This document shows positions 14,702 to 22,449 of a stretch of DNA of 26,380 bases, piece after piece. The DNA lies in contig CAYYJS010000049.1 of NCBI GenBank assembly GCA_964472315.1, forward strand, positions 1-26,380, written 5' to 3'. The notes below the pieces were generated by a model. The model was given only the letters and a program-made list of their open reading frames with translations. It searched no databases and was not told the origin of the DNA. The position numbers were made by a program, and so were the translations under genes. Origin of the DNA: CAYYJS01 sp964472315 (GTDB lineage: Bacteria > Verrucomicrobiota > Kiritimatiellia > UBA8416). Position 1 is the stretch's first letter. Each line of letters opens with the position of its first letter.

Positions 14702-16081
14702 ATGGCTCGCATTTTACTCGTCGACGACGAACCCAGTATCTTGAGCGTCCTTTGCACCGTTCTGAAAGCGGAGCGGCACGATGTCACCCCCGCCGCCGGT
14801 GGCCAGGAAGCAAAGGACTTCGTGTTAACCGGCGATTTCGATCTGATGATCTCGGACATCCGGATGAGCCCGATCAACGGAATGGAGTTGCTTCGCCTCG
14901 CGCATGAGCATCGCCCCGCCATGTCGGTCATCATGCTCACTGCCTATGGTTCGGTGGAAACCGCCATCGAAGCCTTGAAGCTGGGCGCTTTCGACTACCT
15001 GACAAAGCCCTTCAAAGTGGACGAACTGCTCATCACGGTACAGCGGGCCATCGCCTACAACAGCGCCCTGAGCGAAAACCGCGACCTCAAGGAACAACTT
15101 GAGACACGGTATCACTTCGAAAACATCATCGCCGAAAGTCAGGCGATGAAGAACGTCTGCGAGATGATCAAGCGTGTTGCGCCGACGGATACAACCGTTC
15201 TCATCTACGGAGACAGCGGCACCGGCAAAGAACTTGTCGCCAAGGCGATCCACGCGCACAGCCAGCGCCACGGCAAGAAATTCCTTCCCGTCAACTGCGC
15301 GGCATTGCCCGAACCATTACTGGAATCGGAGATGTTCGGCCACGTCAAAGGCGCGTTTACCGGCGCATCCGCGAACAAGGAAGGGCTTTTCGAGGCGGCC
15401 AGCGGCGGAACCATCTTCCTGGACGAGATCGGGTCCATGCCGTTGAGCATCCAAGGCAAACTCCTGCGGGTTCTGCAAGAACGCGAGGTTCGCCGCGTCG
15501 GCAGCAACACGAATGTCCCCGTCGATGCCCGCGTGCTCGCCGCCACCAATCTTCCGCTGGAGAAGCTGATCGAGGAGGGAACGTTTCGCGAGGACCTCTA
15601 CTATCGCATCAGTGTCATACCCATTGAAATCAAACCCCTCCGAGAACGCGTCGAAGACATCCTCCCTTTGGTCTACCACGTTCTCAAGTCCGAGACGATG
15701 CCTGGGAAGCAGACACCAACCCTCGATCCGGCAACAGCCGCGATCCTGGAGGCCTATGAATGGCCAGGCAACGTCCGCGAGCTTGAGAACGCCGTCAAGC
15801 ACGCCATGACCTTCGCTCAGAGCAATACGATCACACGGGACGTGCTCCCGCCCAAGATCCTCAACAGTATCGCAGCAACCGGCGTCTCCGGCGTTTCTTC
15901 TGCCACGCTCGGTGCATCGGCCGACCGATGCAAGTCGCTGAAGGCTTTCATCCGGGACCAGGAGAAGAAGTACCTGACACAGGTGCTCACGGCTACCAAG
16001 GGCGATAAGGAAGCCGCAGCCAAGGCGCTTAAGATCAGCTTGGCAACGCTCTACCGGAAACTACCCGATGCGACCGAGTAG
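14702..16081 (+). CDS. Sigma54-dependent response regulator, PilR-like
   Basis: 459 aa, NtrC-family architecture. Receiver domain 1-120: acidic pocket D8/D9, phospho-acceptor D52, T80 and K102. AAA+ domain 141-375: Walker A GDSGTGKE at 170-177, the sigma54-contacting GAFTGA loop at 217-222, Walker B TIFLDEI at 237-243. Fis-type HTH at 434-453 (GDKEAAAKALKISLATLYRK). When phosphorylated it should remodel RNA polymerase at -24/-12 promoters; two such promoters occur in this locus (11624, 16315). No histidine kinase is adjacent, so its partner is elsewhere. GAGGTGG is 7 bases before the ATG. Calling it PilR rests on context; NtrC-type regulators of other processes look the same. Confidence 0.92.
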   Translation: MARILLVDDEPSILSVLCTVLKAERHDVTPAAGGQEAKDFVLTGDFDLMISDIRMSPINGMELLRLAHEHRPAMSVIMLTAYGSVETAIEALKLGAFDYLTKPFKVDELLITVQRAIAYNSALSENRDLKEQLETRYHFENIIAESQAMKNVCEMIKRVAPTDTTVLIYGDSGTGKELVAKAIHAHSQRHGKKFLPVNCAALPEPLLESEMFGHVKGAFTGASANKEGLFEAASGGTIFLDEIGSMPLSIQGKLLRVLQEREVRRVGSNTNVPVDARVLAATNLPLEKLIEEGTFREDLYYRISVIPIEIKPLRERVEDILPLVYHVLKSETMPGKQTPTLDPATAAILEAYEWPGNVRELENAVKHAMTFAQSNTITRDVLPPKILNSIAATGVSGVSSATLGASADRCKSLKAFIRDQEKKYLTQVLTATKGDKEAAAKALKISLATLYRKLPDATE

Positions 16082-16160
16082 CGTAGCCAAAGCGAACGCT
16101 TCACGGTCATATCGCGCCACTCACATGTCGGATCAAATACGAGAATTCCGTGTTCATTTA

Positions 16161-16225
16161 TGCGAAAACATCGCTATCGGGATTGCAATTTTGCGACATC
16201 TGGCAGTCTGACTTAGTGCGATAAC
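16161..16225 (+). promoter_or_regulatory. Candidate activator sites (TGCGAnAnC repeats)
   Basis: TGCGAAAAC (16161), TGCGACATC (16192) and TGCGATAAC (16217) recur in the same orientation 90-155 bases upstream of the sigma54 promoter, a usual distance for enhancer sites of NtrC-family activators. The spacing is 31 and 25 bases. Assigning them to the PilR-like protein is a guess. Confidence 0.3.
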
Positions 16226-16314
16226 GACTTCAAAAGCGAATGAATCTGCAAATACTGGAATCATTTTTGACAATCAACCCAATAATGAGACCTTACAGCG
16301 ATCCTGCGCCTGAT

Positions 16315-16330
16315 TGGCACAGCCACTGCT
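16315..16330 (+). promoter_or_regulatory. Sigma54 promoter of the first prepilin gene
   Basis: TGGCAC-a-gcca-CTGCT matches TGGCACG-N4-TTGCW with correct GG/GC spacing and two mismatches. The start site should fall near 16341, giving a leader of about 65 bases to the ATG. This mirrors the Pseudomonas PilR-RpoN-pilA arrangement, an established system, with the activator gene directly upstream. Confidence 0.78.
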
Positions 16331-16406
16331 AAATAGTGCATTGCCGCACAACGTGGCAGTAGAGAATCGGGCATGGTCGCAGCCCACATACAGAAGGAGG
16401 AATGCG

Positions 16407-16742
16407 ATGAGTAAGAAAGGTTTCACACTGGTAGAGATCATGATCGTGGTGGCAATCATCGGGTTGCTGGCGGCGATCGCGATTCCGTCGTTCGTGAAGG
16501 CTCGTAATACGTCGCAGCAGAACGCCTGCATCAACAACCTCCGTCAGATCGACTCCGGCAAAGAGCAGGGCGCGATGGCGCATCAGCTCAGCGACGGTAC
16601 TGCGATCGCGGCCGCCACGGTGAACTCCTACATCAAGGGTGGAGCTCCGACCTGCCCCGGTGGCGGCGCATACACCTACGGCAATATCGGCACGGCACCG
16701 AGCTGCAATATCACGACGCCGACCTCACACTTGCTTCGGTAA
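16407..16742 (+). CDS. Type IV prepilin-like protein (likely major pilin)
   Basis: 111 aa. The N-terminus MSKKG|FTLVE has a five-residue leader, cleavage after G5 by prepilin peptidase, and E10 at mature position +5. The hydrophobic helix spans 7-30. The short C-terminal domain carries C83 (GGAPTCPGGGAY) and C100, which could close a disulfide loop, plus C41 on the helix. The pattern ACINNLRQIDSGKEQ is typical of short pilins that I associate with PVC-group bacteria. A very strong AAGGAGG and a sigma54 promoter suggest high, regulated expression; an intrinsic terminator follows at 16760. Built into the pilus by PilB/PilC; a T2SS pseudopilin role is the alternative. The longer ORF from 16314 is rejected. 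Confidence 0.93.
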   Translation: MSKKGFTLVEIMIVVAIIGLLAAIAIPSFVKARNTSQQNACINNLRQIDSGKEQGAMAHQLSDGTAIAAATVNSYIKGGAPTCPGGGAYTYGNIGTAPSCNITTPTSHLLR

Positions 16743-16759
16743 CGGTTTCTACCTCTGTA

Positions 16760-16801
16760 GCGGGCAGTGTGGTTCGGTCCACCTGCCCGCTTCTTTTTTC
16801 T
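16760..16801 (+). terminator. Intrinsic terminator after the first prepilin
   Basis: Stem GCGGGCAG (16760-16767) pairs with CTGCCCGC (16783-16790), and GTGG...CCAC extends it inward. It is followed at once by a T-rich tract TTCTTTTTTCTT. It would stop most transcripts after the first prepilin, so the second gene depends on read-through or its own promoter. Confidence 0.88.
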
Positions 16802-16837
16802 TAGATAGGCCCAACCCATACGAGCGATGAGGCCAGT

Positions 16838-17170
16838 ATGAACCGGCGCGGCATGACACTTATCGAAATCCTGCTCGTCGTGTCCATTATCGCGTTGATC
16901 GCGGCCATCGCCATGCCGGCTTTCATCAAGGTCCGGCGAACCGCGCAGCAGAAGGCCTGCATCCAGAACTTGGGCCAGATCGATAGCGCCAAGGAACAGG
17001 CCGCCATGGCCTACTTCCTCAGTCAGGGCAGCGCGATCGCCGCCACCTCCGTGAATGGGTATCTTCGCGGCGGGGCGCCGGTGTGCCCGGCCGGAGGCGC
17101 GTACAACTATCAGCGCGTCGGTACCGACCCGACGTGCTCGGTCACGGAGCCGACCCACGCGATCGAGTAG
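16838..17170 (+). CDS. Second type IV prepilin-like protein (paralogue)
   Basis: 110 aa, aligning to the upstream prepilin without gaps over most of its length; my hand count gives about 65 of 110 identical residues. MNRRG|MTLIE has the same leader length and E at +5, but Met instead of Phe at mature position +1. C41, C83 and C100 are conserved. The fold and processing should be the same; it may be a minor pilin. TGAGG lies 5 bases before the ATG. It sits beyond the terminator, and I see no clear promoter of its own. Its last 29 bases overlap the 3' end of the minus-strand gene that follows. Confidence 0.9.
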   Translation: MNRRGMTLIEILLVVSIIALIAAIAMPAFIKVRRTAQQKACIQNLGQIDSAKEQAAMAYFLSQGSAIAATSVNGYLRGGAPVCPAGGAYNYQRVGTDPTCSVTEPTHAIE

Positions 17171-18839
17171 TCCCGCCATCGCCATCCGGATGCGCCCGAT
17201 CGTGCGCATCCAGCAATGCCCGCGCCTCCGCATGCCCCGGTTCCTCGCCAAGAACACCGCGTGCGATACGGACCGCGCCATCCCGGTCGCCCTTGTACAC
17301 AAGCAACGAGGCCAGGTTCATCGCGGCGTGCGTGTTGCCGCGTGCCACGCGCATCGCCTCTCGGAAGCACGCTTCAGCGTTCTCGTATCGCTCCTGCCTC
17401 ACGCGGACGACACCCAGGTTGGCCATTGTCAACGAGTAGAGCGTCGCGACGGGCCCCGGTGACGCCAGGGCATCGGACGGAAGGCCGGCGAGTACGTCGC
17501 GGAAATGCGCTTCGGCGCCGGCGACATCCCCCCTGGCAAGGATCGCCGAACCCAAACCAAACCTGGCTCGCAGGTTCCATGGCGCGCATGCGACGACGCG
17601 ACGCCACATGATCTCGCCAGACCTGTAGTCGGCGTTCCGCGCATGCGTCAGCAGCATCAGCGCACCAACGACGATGGCCCCGGCCGCGACCAGTGCCCAT
17701 CGCACCGTCTGACGGACCGCGATCCCCAGTACGGATACCCGATCCCACAGCCGCGCGGCGCCGAGGACACCCAACAGTATCGGCGCCGCAAGCGGTAGGT
17801 ACATCCGATGCTCCGCGGCGGCGTCAGCCAGCGGAAACACGCTCGAACTCGGCGCCAGCAAGAGGAAGAACCACGCGCCGATCGCGGACGAAGCATGCCT
17901 GCGGCGATAGGCGACGATCGCGAGCGCCGCCAGAACCAGCAGGGAGACGCCGGCCGGGAGCGCCTCGCGCCATGTGGCCTCCGGCCACCCATAGTCCAGA
18001 CACAGGGGCCATGGCGCCACGACCAACGCGAGGTAGTGGACGATGACCGTCGCTTGCGTCAGCAGGTACCGCGGAGGCGACGGAAGCCCCGCTTCGAGCC
18101 CCGCGCTCGTCGCGGATTCGTTCGGCAGGATGGACAACACGACCGGAATGACGAGCGTCGCGAACAGCGCCGCGTAGAACGTCCGACGGCGTCGCCAGGC
18201 ATCCCGAACCGTGCCCCCGGCAAGAGCGGCATCGGTAACAAGGATCACCCATGGCGCGGCCACCATCACCGGTTTGGCGAGCATGCCGCCGGCGCACGCC
18301 GCGATCGCGGCCACGCCCAGGCACCGGGATCGCGGCGTTCGAGCGGCGGCCAGCGACAGCCGCAGGGCGGCCAACAGGCACAACGCCATCAGGGACTCCC
18401 CCCGCTGGACAATGTAGGTGACGCTTTCGGTGGCGAGCGGATGGACCGCCCAGACCAAGGCCGTCGCTCCCGCCATCGCCACCGCCCGCGATCGCGGGAT
18501 GCTCCCGATCGACGCCATCGCGGCGGCCAGAAGGCTGAACAGCAGTGCCGCGTTGATCCCGTGTACGGCAATATTCACGAGGTGATACCCATATGGCGCC
18601 ACGCCGCCCAACCGATAGTTGAGGTGGAACGTCAGATCCGTCAGCGGCCGTGACGTTCCCAGCAGGACGCGTGGAAATTGGCGGATGCCCTGGTCCTCGA
18701 CAATGCCGCGGATATCGTCGTAGAGCATGACACCGCCCAACGCATTCGCATAAGCGACCGCGACCGCGAGGAGGATCGCGCCCAGCCAGATGCAGGGCAG
18801 CAGACGGCGTTCGGCCGGCGCGGCACGCGCGTCACTCAT
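17142..18839 (-). CDS. TMTC-like membrane protein with C-terminal TPR (GT-C fold)
   Basis: 565 aa. About ten hydrophobic helices in residues 14-400, then TPR repeats at about 430-545 (LGSAILARGDVAGAEAHFRD; LGVVRVRQERYENAEACFRE). The loop after TM1 carries MLYDDIRGIVED, with the D41-D42 pair characteristic of GT-C glycosyltransferases. HPLATESVTYIVQRGESLMA resembles the conserved segment of TMTC O-mannosyltransferases. It probably transfers a sugar from a lipid carrier on the periplasmic face; donor and acceptor are unknown. It overlaps the end of the upstream paralogue by 8 bases (ATGAGTGA), so translation is coupled. Its 3' end overlaps the second prepilin gene by 29 bases. Confidence 0.82.
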   Translation of the reverse strand: MSDARAAPAERRLLPCIWLGAILLAVAVAYANALGGVMLYDDIRGIVEDQGIRQFPRVLLGTSRPLTDLTFHLNYRLGGVAPYGYHLVNIAVHGINAALLFSLLAAAMASIGSIPRSRAVAMAGATALVWAVHPLATESVTYIVQRGESLMALCLLAALRLSLAAARTPRSRCLGVAAIAACAGGMLAKPVMVAAPWVILVTDAALAGGTVRDAWRRRRTFYAALFATLVIPVVLSILPNESATSAGLEAGLPSPPRYLLTQATVIVHYLALVVAPWPLCLDYGWPEATWREALPAGVSLLVLAALAIVAYRRRHASSAIGAWFFLLLAPSSSVFPLADAAAEHRMYLPLAAPILLGVLGAARLWDRVSVLGIAVRQTVRWALVAAGAIVVGALMLLTHARNADYRSGEIMWRRVVACAPWNLRARFGLGSAILARGDVAGAEAHFRDVLAGLPSDALASPGPVATLYSLTMANLGVVRVRQERYENAEACFREAMRVARGNTHAAMNLASLLVYKGDRDGAVRIARGVLGEEPGHAEARALLDAHDRAHPDGDGGTTRSRGSAP

Positions 18840-20643
18840 CCCCCACCCCGTCGCCAGTCGCCCCGCGCGCCTGCCCCGCGGGGGCGTCGCGTCCCAGTCG
18901 CATCGCCGCATCGCATTCGCTTTGCAGAACCGGGTCGGCGGCGACATCGAAGCCCGCCGCGGCCGCCGCCTCGAAGGCCACGCGCGCCTGGCGGTACTCG
19001 CCAAGGCGCACGAGCGCGGATCCTCGCACCGCAAGCGCCCGACTATACGAGGGATCGATGCGCAAGGCCGCATCGACGGCGTCCAACGCCGCCGCGGCAT
19101 CGCCGGTCTCGCGCAGCACCACGGCCAGATTCAGCCATGCCTCCTTGAGCGCGAGCAGTCGCTCGACACTCTCCTGAAAACAGCCCATCGCCTCGGCGTT
19201 TCGCCCAAGCGCGAGCAGGGCGCGGCCCTTGCCGTTCAGCACGACGGGCAGATAGCCGCCGGCGTTCATCGCCCCGGTCATGGCGTACACGCCGCCCTCG
19301 GATAACCGGCGTCGGGCGTGCGCTTCCGTCGCCGAGGCCACGCTCGCCGCCTCCCGGAATCGCCCCGCATCCAGCAGCGCGTCGATGAGCGTCATACGCG
19401 CCCGGAAGTTGTCCGGACGTTTGCCTGCCGTATCGTTCGCCATCGCAAGTCGGGATCCGTAGACCGCATTGCGCCTGTATGTCGCCGCACCGAGCAGGCA
19501 GGCGACGACGACCACCAGAGCGGTCGCCACCACGCGCCGCGCGCCGAGAAACCGACAAGCCAGTACCACGAGTGCGACCGTGGCCGGCGCCAGCGCGACA
19601 TAGACGCGGTGCTCCGCGGCGCAATCCGCCACCGGCACCACGCTCGATGTCGGCGCCAGCGCCACGAGGCAGGCGGCGCCCGCAAACCCAAGCGGATGCC
19701 GACGCCATGCCAGGACCACGACCCCGCTCACACATGCGGCGGCGACGGCTAACCGCGCCAGCGCCCCGGCGGTCGCCTGTTCCGGCAACCATGCATAGTC
19801 CAGACATTGACCGACCGGCAGGATGGCCAAACGCGCGTACCGCGCGAGGACCGCCGGCTGCGTCAGCAGGTATCGCAGCGGATGAATGAGCCCGGCGTCC
19901 ACCCCGGCCGTGGTGCTGGATTCGTTGGGCAGCAACGCCAGGATCAGGCCCAGCATCGGCGCGAGCAGGAACCAGAGATACCAGCGCCCGCGGTCCCGCA
20001 ACGCGGCCCGCACGGACCCGGCGACGAACTGACGGTCGTACAGCAGAAGCAACAACGGCCCGACGATCATCACGGGCTTCGACGCGACGGCGCAAACCAA
20101 CGCCGCCGACGCGGCCGCAAACCAACCACCCCGATCGGATGCCACGCCGCGCAGAAACGCGTAGAACCCAAGGAATAAGAACATACCCATCATGGATTCG
20201 GCGCGCTGAATCAGGTACGTCACGCTTTCCGTCTGCAAGGGGTGCAGTCCCCAGAGCAGCGCCGCCGCGAAGGCCGGGCCGACCGCCGCGCCCGGCGTGA
20301 CGCCGAGAACCTTGGGCAGCACGCGTTTCAGGCAACCGAACAGCGCCAGCATGGCGACTGCGTGTATCGCGAAATTGACCAGGTGCAAATCGGCACGGTT
20401 CCCGCCCGCAATCATGTTCAGCCAGAGACTCAACCCAACCAGCGGCCGGGTCGTCCCACGCACCGCCGTATGCCACTGGCGGATCTCGGGGGCGTTGACG
20501 ATACGGATCGTGTCGTCCATGTGATAGTCGCCGCCGAAGCTGTTGGCATAGGCCAGCGCACAGGCGACCGCCAGCAGCAACGGCAGCAGCCATGCCGCGA
20601 CCGGCGATGCATCGAGCCCAGGCGTCTCGGACGGTGATTCCAC
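18832..20643 (-). CDS. TMTC-like membrane protein with C-terminal TPR (paralogue)
   Basis: 603 aa from the GTG at 20643. The layout matches its downstream neighbour: first helix 15-33, acidic pair in YHMDDTIRIV (D43-D44), HPLQTESVTYLIQRAESMMG, about ten helices to residue 400, then TPRs at about 415-570 (ALLALGRNAEAMGCFQESVE; AALRIDPSYSRALAVRGSAL). Predicted GT-C glycosyltransferase of TMTC type at the inner membrane. I chose the GTG because a good promoter ends 7 bases before it and no SD is present, suggesting a leaderless message; a GTG at 20730 would add 29 atypical residues. The pair looks like a tandem duplication that has diverged strongly. Confidence 0.8.
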   Translation of the reverse strand: MESPSETPGLDASPVAAWLLPLLLAVACALAYANSFGGDYHMDDTIRIVNAPEIRQWHTAVRGTTRPLVGLSLWLNMIAGGNRADLHLVNFAIHAVAMLALFGCLKRVLPKVLGVTPGAAVGPAFAAALLWGLHPLQTESVTYLIQRAESMMGMFLFLGFYAFLRGVASDRGGWFAAASAALVCAVASKPVMIVGPLLLLLYDRQFVAGSVRAALRDRGRWYLWFLLAPMLGLILALLPNESSTTAGVDAGLIHPLRYLLTQPAVLARYARLAILPVGQCLDYAWLPEQATAGALARLAVAAACVSGVVVLAWRRHPLGFAGAACLVALAPTSSVVPVADCAAEHRVYVALAPATVALVVLACRFLGARRVVATALVVVVACLLGAATYRRNAVYGSRLAMANDTAGKRPDNFRARMTLIDALLDAGRFREAASVASATEAHARRRLSEGGVYAMTGAMNAGGYLPVVLNGKGRALLALGRNAEAMGCFQESVERLLALKEAWLNLAVVLRETGDAAAALDAVDAALRIDPSYSRALAVRGSALVRLGEYRQARVAFEAAAAAGFDVAADPVLQSECDAAMRLGRDAPAGQARGATGDGVGDE

Positions 20644-20650
20644 GCGTCGG

Positions 20651-20678
20651 ATAATACCGGATTCGCAAACCCTGTCAG
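20651..20678 (-). promoter_or_regulatory. Promoter of the TMTC-like gene pair, leaderless start likely
   Basis: On the minus strand CTGACA (20673-20678), 16 bp, TATTAT (20651-20656), then 7 bases to the GTG start codon. The expected transcription start coincides with the start codon, and no ribosome-binding sequence is available. Confidence 0.62.
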
Positions 20679-20770
20679 CGAAATACTCCTGCGGCGAACG
20701 GAATGACAGGGAGCATCTGCGTGGCGACACGCCCCTTCGTCAAAAGCGTGCATGCCGCACCGGTGTCCGA

Positions 20771-20776
20771 TATAGT
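20771..20776 (+). promoter_or_regulatory. Possible -10 box of the GT-C gene, leaderless start possible
   Basis: TATAGT ends 6 bases before the ATG at 20783, so transcription would begin at the start codon. The same hexamer is the proposed -10 at 14663 and 23782. No good -35 hexamer is visible at 16-18 bp, so it may be activator-dependent. Confidence 0.4.
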
Positions 20777-20782
20777 CCAACC

Positions 20783-22330
20783 ATGGATATAGGTTCACAT
20801 GGGAATCGCGGCGCCGCAAAGCGGGTGGTCACGGTCGCCGTCCGTCTGGCCATCCTGACGTTCGCGGTATCGCTTTTCAGCCACAACCTGGCCGATGTCG
20901 ACCTCTGGGGTAATGTCGGCTTCGTTCGGGCGCTCCCCTGGCAGGCCGGCTATCATCGGGCCAATACCTATTCCTACACGCAACCCGACTACGCATGGAC
21001 CAACCACGAATGGGGCGCCGAGTATGTCCTGTTCCGGGTGCATGCGGCCTGCGGCAACGCCGGGCTCCTTCTGTTGAAAATCGCCATCGGAATCGGGCTT
21101 CTGCTGATCCTGCACGCCGAAATGCGGCGAGACGGCGTGTCGCCGCCGGTGCGGGCAGGATTGCTGATGCTCGTGCTTTCGACGATGGGTTACGGGTTCT
21201 CCACGCGACCGCACCTGTTCACCTATCTGCTATCGGCCCTGCTGATCCTGCTGGTGCGACGCGGGCGGATCGGAACGGTGGCGATGCTTTCTCCCGCGCT
21301 GGGATGCCTATGGGCGAACACGCATGGCGCGTTCTTCATCGGACTCGTTATCCTGGCGCCGGCGGTCCTCACGGGAGCGCCGTGCGCCCCGCGCGATGAG
21401 CCTTCGCCGCGCCGGGCCCGCCTGCGCGCGCGCCTGCTGCCGGCTTGCGCGTGCGCCGGTTTCGCGGCCGGTTCGCTGATCACGCCATACGGGGCCGCGC
21501 TGTGGGATTTCGTCCGACACTCGGCGGCGATTTTCCGGCCTTTTCTGAGCGAATGGGCGCCATTCCATCCGATCCGCGACTTCACCGACCACTCGGACTT
21601 CCTGGCCCTTGCGGTCGTTGTCGCGCTCGCCGGCATGCGTGCCGGTCGCCGCCTGGTCTCGTTCGACGGCGTTCTGGTCGCCGCGGCGCTGCTGGCCGCG
21701 CTCGTCATGCGCCGCAACATCCCGCTGTTCGCGCTCTGCGCCGGGCTTTGCGCCGGTCCATGGATCGACTGTGCGGTCGGACCCGCCCTCGCGCGGCTGG
21801 TTGCCCGACTGCGCCCCGCCTGGATCGTGGCCGCCATGCTTGCCGTCGCCGTCATTTCCGGCGGGCACGTCCTTCTGCGTCGCGACGCCCCGTGGACTAT
21901 CGAGATTCCCGCGGCGGATTTTCCGGTGGAAACCGTCAACCTTATGGCGCATGCCGGCATCGAGGGCAACATGCTCGTGTTTTTCGACTGGGCCGAGTAT
22001 TGCATCTGGAAGTTGTATCCACGGTGCCGCGTCTTCATGGACGGGCGATTCTGTTCGGCCTACAGCGCGTCCACGATTCGCGACTACGTCGATTTCCTTT
22101 ACGGCGCGCCGGATTGGCGCCGCGCGTTGGATGACTACAAGACCGATCTTGTGTTCGTGCACCGCGGCAACCCCTGCGCGGCGCTGGTCGGCGCGGACCC
22201 CGCATGGCGGCTGGTGCTGGCGGACGAAATCGCCGTACTGTATGCGCGAACAGAGACCGCGGAAGCCCTGGCCGCCCGGCTGGCGGAAGCCCGCCGGACA
22301 TGGATCCCCCCACCACCCCATTTCCCATAG
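20783..22330 (+). CDS. Polytopic GT-C-like glycosyltransferase, putative
   Basis: 515 aa with about ten hydrophobic helices between residues 17 and 355 and a soluble C-terminal domain (about 370-510) that should face the periplasm. After the first helix comes NLADVDLWGNVGFVRALPW and then TYSYTQPDYAWTNHEWGAEY, matching the acidic and 'W.NHEW' first-loop motifs of uncharacterised bacterial GT-C proteins (D38/D40, H75, E76, E80). The C-terminal segment has FFDWAEYCIWKLYPRCRVFM-D-GR. Function is inferred from fold class only. It is divergent from the TMTC-like pair (139 bases apart). The ATG has no SD. It could act in the same surface-glycan pathway as its neighbours. Confidence 0.72.
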   Translation: MDIGSHGNRGAAKRVVTVAVRLAILTFAVSLFSHNLADVDLWGNVGFVRALPWQAGYHRANTYSYTQPDYAWTNHEWGAEYVLFRVHAACGNAGLLLLKIAIGIGLLLILHAEMRRDGVSPPVRAGLLMLVLSTMGYGFSTRPHLFTYLLSALLILLVRRGRIGTVAMLSPALGCLWANTHGAFFIGLVILAPAVLTGAPCAPRDEPSPRRARLRARLLPACACAGFAAGSLITPYGAALWDFVRHSAAIFRPFLSEWAPFHPIRDFTDHSDFLALAVVVALAGMRAGRRLVSFDGVLVAAALLAALVMRRNIPLFALCAGLCAGPWIDCAVGPALARLVARLRPAWIVAAMLAVAVISGGHVLLRRDAPWTIEIPAADFPVETVNLMAHAGIEGNMLVFFDWAEYCIWKLYPRCRVFMDGRFCSAYSASTIRDYVDFLYGAPDWRRALDDYKTDLVFVHRGNPCAALVGADPAWRLVLADEIAVLYARTETAEALAARLAEARRTWIPPPPHFP

Positions 22331-22449
22331 GCCCGTCGCTCCCTCCATGGCCCTGCCGGCTCTGTTTGCGGCAAGTGCATGCTCCGTCACCGACGCGACA
22401 TGCCGGGACAACCGCCCCGCGTCAGGGCTCCGGACAAACCCGCACACCG

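Larger units (their letters stand above)
16082..16406 (+). other. Long AT-rich regulatory region before the prepilin gene
   Basis: 325 bases without a gene. It is clearly lower in GC than the rest of the window, especially 16140-16300, as expected for a bendable enhancer-promoter region. It holds three TGCGA words, a TTGACA at 16267-16272 without a convincing -10, the sigma54 promoter at 16315 and a very strong AAGGAGGA ribosome site at 16394-16401. Confidence 0.6.
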
